Part shown: positions 14,964 to 19,551 of the stretch, one piece after another | How positions within the stretch are numbered: position 1 is the stretch's first letter | How the letters are laid out: each line of letters starts with the position of its first letter | Origin: UBA11704 sp964491805 | GTDB lineage: Bacteria; Patescibacteriota; Minisyncoccia; Phycocordibacterales; UBA5272 | NCBI GenBank assembly: GCA_964491805.1 | Contig: CAZBGU010000015.1 | Coordinates: forward strand, 1 to 21,819 | DNA: 21,819 nt | Direction: 5' to 3' | Notes under the pieces: generated by a model | Seen by the model: the letters and a program-made list of their open reading frames with translations, nothing else | What the model was told of the DNA's origin: nothing | Databases searched by the model: none | Program-made: the position numbers and the translations under genes

Positions 14964-15449
14964 TTAAATAGTATCAAAAATAAATCTATGTCCTTCAGGA
15001 AGTTTAAAACTTTTCATCTCCTCTTTGTTCAACCAAACATGATCATGTATTTTTTGTTCATTGTGTGAAATTTCGTCACACGCATCATTCTCTAACTCGA
15101 AGAGAAACGATTGAAAGTGCGCGAAGCGGTTGACTCCCTTTGGCGCATGATAAAACATAGCGTGGTACCTAGGCAGCTCTCTAATCAATCGTAGATTTTT
15201 ATATCCTGTTTCTTCTCTAATCTCCATCCTTGCTGCCTCTTCTCCAGTCTGACCCTCTTCTATTCCTCCGGTGATAAAAGTTTCCCAGTCAACCTGTTTC
15301 CACCGAAGTCCTAAATATCTTTCTGTTATAGGGTTATAAACTATCGCAGTAATTGCCTCCCTCTCAACAGTTTCTTTATCTTCACGTGGACCATTTTCTC
15401 CAACGTCTATAAATAAAGGTTCCTGGGTATTATTATAAAGTTCTTTCAT
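14964..15449 (-). CDS. NUDIX hydrolase
   Basis: A 161-residue protein with a NUDIX box at 61-83 (GGIEEGQTGEEAARMEIREETGY). The metal-binding EE pair is kept, but against the consensus GX5EX7REUXEEXGU the first Glu is Gln and the Arg is Met. Before it lie TAIVYNPITERYLGLRW and WETFITGG, and after it LPRYHAMFYHAPKGVNRFAHFQSFLFEL, which together resemble the NUDIX-like domains found inserted in some CPR leucyl-tRNA synthetases (from memory, not checked). NUDIX enzymes cleave nucleoside diphosphate derivatives linked to another group. This is a standalone gene. The ATG at 15449 is chosen because TGGTATACT ends six bases before it. An earlier GTG in the same frame lies directly next to the -10 box and is unlikely. 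Substrate unknown. Confidence 0.8.
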   Translation of the reverse strand: MKELYNNTQEPLFIDVGENGPREDKETVEREAITAIVYNPITERYLGLRWKQVDWETFITGGIEEGQTGEEAARMEIREETGYKNLRLIRELPRYHAMFYHAPKGVNRFAHFQSFLFELENDACDEISHNEQKIHDHVWLNKEEMKSFKLPEGHRFIFDTI

Positions 15450-15455
15450 TGCCAC

Positions 15456-15473
15456 AGTATACCAGTTCCAACC
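15456..15473 (-). promoter_or_regulatory. Shared promoter element, copy 1 (NUDIX gene)
   Basis: On the minus strand this reads GGTTGGAACTGGTATACT. The extended -10 (15456-15464) lies six bases before the ATG. The same 18-base block, with one or two changes, precedes the next two genes. Confidence 0.6.
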
Positions 15474-15538
15474 TCCCCTGTAATTCTCTAAAGGCGATTA
15501 GTAAATCACGCCGGGAGACATAAATATATTTCTAACTA

Positions 15539-15566
15539 AAAATCCCCCGTTTAATAAGGAGATTTT
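15539..15566 (-). terminator. Probable minus-strand terminator between CPBP and NUDIX genes
   Basis: Read on the minus strand, AAAATCTCC pairs with GGGGATTTT over nine pairs with one G-U, around a 10-base loop, and a T run follows. On the plus strand the same site has a C-A mismatch, so it works better leftward. A related copy lies at 17530-17557. Confidence 0.5.
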
Positions 15567-15785
15567 GAATTAGCAAATTCAGGTCTGAAGTAGCGACTTC
15601 ATGGCTTGGCTATAATGACCAAAATAGATTTGATTGGTGCGTGCGCCGCGAAGTGTACTCACGAAGTGGTGTACTGTCGTAGATTCCCTCAAAACAAGGA
15701 GCCCTGCGACTATGTTTTTAGCAACACCCTTGTGGTACGGGATTACGTGTCCCTTCGTAGCTGAACTAGCAAGTTCATGTCTTGG
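15566..15785. repeat. Three hairpin repeats TGAANT-AGCR-ANTTCA with paired base changes
   Basis: Copies at 15566-15581 (TGAATT-AGCA-AATTCA), 15586-15601 (TGAAGT-AGCG-ACTTCA) and 15762-15777 (TGAACT-AGCA-AGTTCA) are perfect 6-bp stems with an AGCR tetraloop. The fifth stem base differs in each copy and its partner changes to match. Copies 2 and 3 are followed by TGGCTTGG and TGTCTTGG, and then by ACCAAA after 8 or 0 bases. This suggests selection on a folded RNA or DNA element. Confidence 0.6.
15611..15720 (+). other. GC-rich, foldable non-coding segment with a TATAAT box
   Basis: In the 392-base gap between the NUDIX and CPBP genes. A TATAAT lies at 15611-15616, without a good -35. GTGTACT occurs twice within 20 bases (from about 15653). 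GTCGTAG pairs with CTGCGAC over 7 bp (one G-U), with TTCC/GGAG inside it, and TATGTTTTTA follows, so the plus strand resembles a small RNA ending in a terminator-like stem. The composition is richer in GC than the flanks. A 63-codon frame from a TTG at 15634 to 15825 is open but has no recognisable domain; I do not call it a gene. Confidence 0.4.
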
Positions 15786-15841
15786 ACCAAAGCGAAGAGG
15801 GAGAACTCAGATGATGCAAAAATAATTTACCCTACTCGTGT

Positions 15842-16405
15842 TTACACTGTATCTTTAATAAAGACTTTCATCATTAATATAAATAGAACATGGAGTATCA
15901 CTGGTACGACCAAACTTGTAGTGATATAAAAACTTAGTCCTAAAAAAATACCAGCCAAAAAAGTCATAGTGACTAATTTCCAATTCCAATTTCTTGGACT
16001 GAAACCTTTTGCTCCATTTAGAATGTGAGCAATGCCAAAAATTAGTGAAGAAACACCTATAAGAGAAATAGTACTTTGAAAATACAAAAACAAGTATGTC
16101 TGGATAATACCCCTAAAAAGAATTTCCTCTGGAATCGCAATCAGTAAACTTGCATACAAAATAATTATAGGTAACTTAGATAAGTTTCTTTTATTTAAAG
16201 CAACTATTCCAAACTTCAAAAAGTAGTTGGCAGCAAAGAATATACTTAGTGAGACAACTAACAAAGGAAACAGTATGATTAAGTCCTTAGTATTAAATGC
16301 GAACAGCTTTTGCGGTAGTTCAGTAAAAAAGAAAAAGCATGTACAGAAAAGTATATAGAAGGAAACTATGATTACATGGTATTTGGACTTAAGTAGTATC
16401 TTCAT
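15842..16405 (-). CDS. CPBP family intramembrane metalloprotease (Abi/CAAX-like)
   Basis: A 187-residue protein with about six membrane helices. The three CPBP motifs are visible: IPEEILFRGI (91-100) with the EExxxR signature (E93, E94, R98), FGIAHILNG (123-131) with H127, and VILHVLFI (169-176) with H172. In known members these residues bind a metal inside the membrane and cleave C-terminal or transmembrane peptide bonds. Relatives process prenylated proteins or protect bacteriocin producers. In the last motif the common Asn after His is absent. The gene is monocistronic, with TGGTATACT ten bases before the ATG, and shares its 18-base promoter block with its two neighbours. The physiological substrate is unknown. 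Confidence 0.85.
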   Translation of the reverse strand: MKILLKSKYHVIIVSFYILFCTCFFFFTELPQKLFAFNTKDLIILFPLLVVSLSIFFAANYFLKFGIVALNKRNLSKLPIIILYASLLIAIPEEILFRGIIQTYLFLYFQSTISLIGVSSLIFGIAHILNGAKGFSPRNWNWKLVTMTFLAGIFLGLSFYITTSLVVPVILHVLFILMMKVFIKDTV

Positions 16406-16415
16406 TTTGAAATAA

Positions 16416-16433
16416 AGTATACCAGTTCCAGCC
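16416..16433 (-). promoter_or_regulatory. Shared promoter element, copy 2 (CPBP gene)
   Basis: GGCTGGAACTGGTATACT on the minus strand, with the extended -10 ten bases before the ATG. It differs from copy 1 by one base. Confidence 0.6.
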
Positions 16434-16496
16434 TATACCATTATTCCCGATTGGGTACAAAAAATAACCTTTGAATTTATTGATGTTCTCGATTAG

Positions 16497-16516
16497 CGTA
16501 CTGTCGTAGACAGTAT
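16497..16516. repeat. Hairpin TACTGTC-GTA-GACAGTA
   Basis: A perfect 7-bp stem with a 3-base loop lies in the gap between the CPBP and APH-like genes. GTTCT about 14 bases before and AGAAC just after could add an outer stem. The block GTACTGTCGTAGA is also found exactly near 15673 in the gap before the NUDIX gene. Confidence 0.5.
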
Positions 16517-16535
16517 TAGAACTGGGATTACTTTT

Positions 16536-17465
16536 TTACAAACAAAATAACTCTTCAAACTGTTTTATGGTATTTGGATAATTTTTGCAGGAACTTTCCT
16601 TACCTTCGCTTAATGCGGCTCCATAATTTCTTAACATCGCAACATACACACCTAACGCTATTCTTTCCTTATAATGTTCGTAACTTTTATCTTTATAAAA
16701 ATCTAACACTACTTGTACGGTAACTTCTCTGTTTGGACAAAATAAAACAACCCTTCCTACATCCAAAAAATGATCCCCAGCTCTAGTTCGTTCCCAGTCT
16801 ATGACACCAGAAACTTTTCCATCTTTAATAAAAAGATTATCATTTCCAAAATCACCGTGAGACAGTTCTCTAATATTATCTGAATACTTAACTAAAGCTT
16901 CTACCTTTTGAACCAGATAATCTAAAAAGTCTTGACCAAAGAATGGTAGCAATTTTAACTTTTCCCAATCAACAATATCTTTACTGTTATATATGCTTTC
17001 TAAGTATTCTTTAAATGAGTTAAATCTTGTATTTCTACCCATTTCAAATTCATCAAAGCCAGTGTATTCTTCTGGAATTTCAACATCTTTAATTTTCTCT
17101 ATCATTTCAAACTGAATTTGTAATGAACTAAAATCCCCTCTTTTATATTGCTCCTTCGGAGTCTCTCCTTCTACTTTTTCTGAAATACAATAAAAAATAT
17201 TGTCATTATAATTTCCAACATCATATATTTTTGGAATTAATATTTCATTTGTTGAGAAATAATTATAAGCATACCGATCTTTCAAAAATCCCCTATTATT
17301 TTGGTTATACCTAATAACGTAATTCTTTCCATCTTGAACATACGAAAATGCTTCAGAGTGTTTACCGCCTGAAATGTACCTTAATTCTGAAACAGGACTT
17401 TCATAATACTCATCTAAAAACCCCTGAACTTCTTCTGTGGAAAGTAATGTTTGTTCTAAACTCAT
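16536..17465 (-). CDS. APH/choline-kinase-like phosphotransferase
   Basis: A 309-residue soluble protein of the aminoglycoside phosphotransferase (APH) kinase-like fold. The N-lobe has LRYISGGKHSEAFSYVQDGKNYVIRY (28-53), with a glycine-rich loop and a probable nucleotide-binding Lys/Arg. The catalytic loop LSHGDFGNDNLFI (201-213) holds D205 and N210, and VSGVIDWERTRAGDHFLDVGRV (218-239) holds the metal-binding D223. The C-lobe ends with a helical region typical of the family. Members phosphorylate aminoglycosides, macrolides, choline, homoserine, sugars or other small hydroxyl compounds, so resistance must not be assumed. TGGTATACT is six bases before the ATG. The gene is AT-rich like the other native genes. 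Confidence 0.8.
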   Translation of the reverse strand: MSLEQTLLSTEEVQGFLDEYYESPVSELRYISGGKHSEAFSYVQDGKNYVIRYNQNNRGFLKDRYAYNYFSTNEILIPKIYDVGNYNDNIFYCISEKVEGETPKEQYKRGDFSSLQIQFEMIEKIKDVEIPEEYTGFDEFEMGRNTRFNSFKEYLESIYNSKDIVDWEKLKLLPFFGQDFLDYLVQKVEALVKYSDNIRELSHGDFGNDNLFIKDGKVSGVIDWERTRAGDHFLDVGRVVLFCPNREVTVQVVLDFYKDKSYEHYKERIALGVYVAMLRNYGAALSEGKESSCKNYPNTIKQFEELFCL

Positions 17466-17471
17466 CCATTA

Positions 17472-17489
17472 AGTATACCAATTCCAACC
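17472..17489 (-). promoter_or_regulatory. Shared promoter element, copy 3 (APH-like gene)
   Basis: GGTTGGAATTGGTATACT on the minus strand, with the extended -10 six bases before the ATG. It differs from copy 1 by one base. Confidence 0.6.
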
Positions 17490-17771
17490 TTGCACGTTAT
17501 TCCCGAAAGTGTACATAAATGTTGTAACTAAACACCCCTATTTGATAAGGAGATTTTTAGTATTTATGAATCAGGATTTGGTCACCTCGCATATGTTTTT
17601 CTTTTCGCACTTTGTGCTCAATAAAAACATTGCTCCTCGACCCCCAGAAAAAGTGACAAAAATAACTACAAAGAAAAGTCATGTACCCAACTTCTCATGT
17701 TCATAATTTGTGTACCGGCATTTCGTTCAAACCCCACGCAACAAGCATTGAGCTTGTCGCTGATAGTCAAC
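17490..17771. repeat. Non-coding gap upstream of the APH-like gene with repeat copies
   Basis: No gene is supported in this stretch. It holds TTCCCGAAAGTGT (17500-17512; repeated exactly at 21727-21739). It also holds a block from about 17513 to 17558 that matches 15520-15566 imperfectly (cataaat...taactaaa..a.cccc..tt.ataaggagatttt). A small stem ACAAGC/GCTTGT lies at 17741-17757. A 46-codon frame from the ATG at 17566 has no recognisable features. Confidence 0.4.
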
Positions 17772-17815
17772 CAAGTTCAAATCCCGATAGGTATACCTAT
17801 CGGGATTTGAACTTG
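17772..17815. repeat. Perfect 44-bp palindrome made of tRNA-His 3' sequence
   Basis: Each arm holds a 16-base copy of the tRNA-His T-arm/acceptor sequence (GTTCAAATCCCGATAG), centred on GGTATACC. With the tRNA itself the 16-mer occurs three times within 66 bases (17775-17790 inverted, 17797-17812 direct, 17825-17840 in the gene). It starts four bases beyond the tRNA 3' end, so it could act as a terminator hairpin, or mark an old integration at the tRNA. Confidence 0.8.
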
Positions 17816-17819
17816 TCTG

Positions 17820-17892
17820 TGTGGCTATCGGGATTTGAACCCGAACTGAGGGTTCCACAAACCCTAGTGCTAACCATTACACTATAGCCACC
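17820..17892 (-). tRNA. tRNA-His (GTG)
   Basis: Read on the minus strand: acceptor GTGGCTA/TAGCCAC, anticodon stem AGGGT/ACCCT around TTGTGGA (anticodon GTG), T-arm TCGGG-TTCAAAT-CCCGA. G-1 is encoded at 17892. Position 73 reads A, whereas bacterial tRNA-His normally has C73 opposite G-1. CCA is not encoded. A 3-bp D stem and a 4-base variable loop are normal. A possible -10 (TGGTAGAGT) is at 17937-17945. Confidence 0.9.
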
Positions 17893-17936
17893 ATCTACTT
17901 CACTTGCTTCGTATGGACCGCTGCAAGGAGGCTTTT

Positions 17937-17945
17937 ACTCTACCA
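17937..17945 (-). promoter_or_regulatory. Extended -10 (TGGTAGAGT) upstream of tRNA-His
   Basis: The same 9-mer precedes the RluA-family gene (20303-20311), and a TAGTAT version precedes tRNA-Leu, tRNA-Arg and rplS. It lies about 45 bases from the mature tRNA end. Confidence 0.45.
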
Positions 17946-17978
17946 CATTTTTTCATTTTTAGGAACTCCCTTTTAATA

Positions 17979-18009
17979 ATAGTCCAAAGGATGTAGACTT
18001 TGGTACTAT
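17979..18009. promoter_or_regulatory. Operator-like inverted repeat overlapping the -10 of the 18071 gene
   Basis: ATAGT-CCAAAG, 8 bases, CTTTGG-t-ACTAT forms an 11-bp dyad with a single unpaired T. The right arm covers a possible extended -10, TGGTACTAT (18001-18009). A regulator binding here would block transcription. The leader from there to the ATG is about 55 bases. Confidence 0.4.
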
Positions 18010-18070
18010 GGCTGGAGAAATCCCGCTTAAGTTCATTTGATCAACCGATTTCGTATTACGTGGAGACACG

Positions 18071-18646
18071 ATGAAACCGACCATCTTTATAACCGCACTG
18101 TTCGCGTCCTCGTGCGTCTTTGCGGACAACGGGTTTCGGACAGACATAACCATTGAACAATGGTGTCACAAGTTTTCCGCCGAGTACTTCTGGCAAGCTT
18201 TTCATCCTGGCAAAGGAAATAGGCAGAAAGTCTATCGTGGCACTTTGAACGAAGTAACACCTGGGCGAGGTGCCGAATGTCAGCTGAGAGATGGACAACT
18301 CCTTGGGGGAAACTTCTTCGTTCACGGAGGGAGTCTGACCAACAGTCAATGGGGGCACACCGTCGTCGCAGCTGTCGGCTACCAGAAGACCCTCGTCGAT
18401 GAACGTGGTCTTGCTGTCACTGCACGACTGGAGTTAGCCCACCTTGAATATGGGGTGCCACGACACAACTTCCAAGTTGTGAGGGGTTACGTCCCTCTTC
18501 CGTCTGTCCAGGTGACCTACGACTTTTCTTCACTCCCGAAGGAGGTTGGCATGCTGCGAAAGGTGGGTACGTTTGGTGTACGGCAGTACTTTCTGCCAGT
18601 TGGGAACATCACACTGACTTCCATGATCTGGCAGATCCCATTCTGA
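18071..18646 (+). CDS. Secreted, beta-rich protein of unknown function (GC-rich insert)
   Basis: A 191-residue protein with a signal peptide at 1-18 (MKPTIFITALFASSCVFA, likely cut before D19). The mature part shows alternating polar and apolar residues in repeated strands (TVVAAVGYQKTLVDERGLAV, FQVVRGYVPLPSVQVTYDF, KVGTFGVRQYFLPVGNI), and it ends in Phe after NITLTSMIWQIPF. This resembles small outer-membrane beta-barrel proteins such as PagP- or PagL-like types, but I cannot name a family. An outer-membrane protein would be out of place in a CPR cell. GGAG lies five bases before the ATG, there is a strong terminator, and TGA ends the gene. G+C is about half, well above the neighbours. Together with the 6488 gene it is a candidate recent import. 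Confidence 0.6.
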   Translation: MKPTIFITALFASSCVFADNGFRTDITIEQWCHKFSAEYFWQAFHPGKGNRQKVYRGTLNEVTPGRGAECQLRDGQLLGGNFFVHGGSLTNSQWGHTVVAAVGYQKTLVDERGLAVTARLELAHLEYGVPRHNFQVVRGYVPLPSVQVTYDFSSLPKEVGMLRKVGTFGVRQYFLPVGNITLTSMIWQIPF

Positions 18647-18663
18647 CACCAAGGGAAACCATG

Positions 18664-18700
18664 AAGCTGGTGTCGCGCTTTTTGTGCGACACCAGCTTTT
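18664..18700 (+). terminator. Intrinsic terminator of the 18071 gene
   Basis: AAGCTGGTGTCGC (18664-18676) pairs perfectly with GCGACACCAGCTT (18686-18698), followed by TT and a second T run. Confidence 0.85.
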
Positions 18701-18780
18701 GACTTTTGAGCTGGGCTTGAAATCCTTGCCTGGTCCTCGCAGGCTACGACCCGCGGGTTCTAATATCCTGACCAAGTAAA

Positions 18781-18820
18781 AACAAAAAGACAACACAAGG
18801 TTTTCTGTTGTCTTTTTGTT
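18781..18820 (-). terminator. Bidirectional terminator downstream of tRNA-Leu
   Basis: AACAAAAAGACAACA (18781-18795) and TGTTGTCTTTTTGTT (18806-18820) form a perfect 15-bp stem. It lies seven bases beyond the tRNA-Leu 3' end, with T runs on both strands. Confidence 0.8.
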
Positions 18821-18826
18821 TCTATG

Positions 18827-18910
18827 TGCCCAGGACTGGATTTGAACCAGCACACCATAATCGGCGCTACCACCTCAAGGTAGTGTGTCTACCAATTTCA
18901 CCACCTGGGC
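18827..18910 (-). tRNA. tRNA-Leu (GAG)
   Basis: Read on the minus strand: acceptor GCCCAGG/CCTGGGC, D-arm with TTGGTAGAC, anticodon stem CTACC/GGTAG around TTGAGGT (anticodon GAG), a long variable arm, T-arm CTGG-TTCAAAT-CCAG, A73. The length of 84 bases suits a class II tRNA. CCA is not encoded. The promoter TGGTAGTAT is at 18940-18948. Confidence 0.92.
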
Positions 18911-18939
18911 ATATCAAGTTTTATTTCTTGAGTATTAAA

Positions 18940-18948
18940 ATACTACCA
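18940..18948 (-). promoter_or_regulatory. Extended -10 (TGGTAGTAT) of tRNA-Leu
   Basis: TGG-TAGTAT on the minus strand, about 30 bases before the tRNA. The same 9-mer precedes tRNA-Arg. Confidence 0.55.
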
Positions 18949-18958
18949 TAAACTTGGG

Positions 18959-18998
18959 AATAAAACAAAACAGGGCTATCGCCCTGTTTTGTTTTATT
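18959..18998 (-). terminator. Intrinsic terminator of rplS
   Basis: AATAAAACAAAACAGGGC (18959-18976) pairs perfectly over 18 bp with 18981-18998 around TATC. The stem includes the rplS stop codon. Runs of T on both sides make it work in either direction. Confidence 0.85.
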
Positions 18999-19422
18999 CT
19001 GTGACTTCTTCTGTCTCTACAGATTCTACAACTTCTTTTGTCGTCGTACTTCCCTTCTTAACAACCTGAACATCTTTCTTTAGCTTACGACGTACGTCTC
19101 GAATAGCTTTATCTCGAACATAGTAGAGCTTACTGCGTCGTGTTCGTGAGTGACGAACTATTTCAATTTTGTCAATCATTACTGAAAAAAGTGGAAAAAC
19201 ACGCTCAACGCCAACACCAGAAGCAACGCGTCGAACAGTAAAGGTTGCTCCGATTTCAGTACCATGCTTTCGTGCAAGAACCATGCCCTCAAAAGCTTGA
19301 AGTCGGACCTTACCATCGTTCTCCTTGATCTTGTTCCAGACACGAACAACGTCTCCTGATGCAAAATCAAGAGCTTTTCTTGCTTCAATGTCTACCGGTG
19401 TAAAATTAATCGTTGTTTTCAT
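18994..19422 (-). CDS. rplS: 50S ribosomal protein L19
   Basis: A 142-residue protein matching bacterial L19, which sits at the 30S-50S interface near the A site. Core features: FASGDVVRVWNKIKENDGKVRLQAFEGMVLARKHG (beta-barrel with GxV and the FEG motif), GIGV-like VASGVGVERVFPLFSVMIDKIEIVRHSRTRRSKLYYVRD, ending KAIRDVRRKLKK. The usual length is about 115, and the extra 25 or so residues are an acidic Thr/Val/Glu tail (VVESVETEEVTE). The ATG at 19422 is chosen because L19 starts MKTTINF-like, and upstream residues are Leu/Ser-rich without family similarity. An extended -10, TGATAGTAT (19445-19453), leaves a leader of about 15-20 bases. It is not next to rimM or trmD in this window. Confidence 0.95.
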   Translation of the reverse strand: MKTTINFTPVDIEARKALDFASGDVVRVWNKIKENDGKVRLQAFEGMVLARKHGTEIGATFTVRRVASGVGVERVFPLFSVMIDKIEIVRHSRTRRSKLYYVRDKAIRDVRRKLKKDVQVVKKGSTTTKEVVESVETEEVTE

Positions 19423-19444
19423 AGAAATAGCGCTTAGTAGGGAA

Positions 19445-19453
19445 ATACTATCA
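19445..19453 (-). promoter_or_regulatory. Extended -10 (TGATAGTAT) of rplS
   Basis: TGA-TAGTAT on the minus strand, 22 bases before the ATG. The spacing is longer than the 6-10 bases of most other genes. Confidence 0.55.
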
Positions 19454-19551
19454 TAAAAAAGAAGACATCGCAAGCCCTCATCAGGTTCTCAACATTGTAA
19501 ATTCAATACAATAGAATGGACAAGATAGTGTAATTACATCTTTGTAGGACT

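Noticed and set aside
15634..15825. 63-codon frame from a TTG
   Set aside because: No motif, no proper start, many rare residues, and it runs through folded repeats. Better read as non-coding.
16536..17465. Aminoglycoside resistance gene
   Set aside because: The fold and motifs are those of the broad APH-like kinase family. Nothing points to a drug as substrate.
17566..17706. 46-codon frame with AAGGAGA upstream
   Set aside because: The spacing of 13 bases is too long, the AAGGAGA is part of a repeated terminator-like block, and the peptide has no features.
17725..17735. GTTCAAACCCC as a tRNA T-arm remnant
   Set aside because: No matching 5' stem or further tRNA sequence. The match is short enough to be chance.
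14883..17820. Classical integron with attC sites
   Set aside because: No GTTRRRY/RYYYAAC pairs at the expected spacing and no integrase in the window. Only the general cassette-like layout remains.
18707..18780. Possible decayed tRNA or T-box-like RNA
   Set aside because: It contains T-loop-like words (TTGAAATCC, GGGTTCTAAT), but neither strand gives paired acceptor and T stems.
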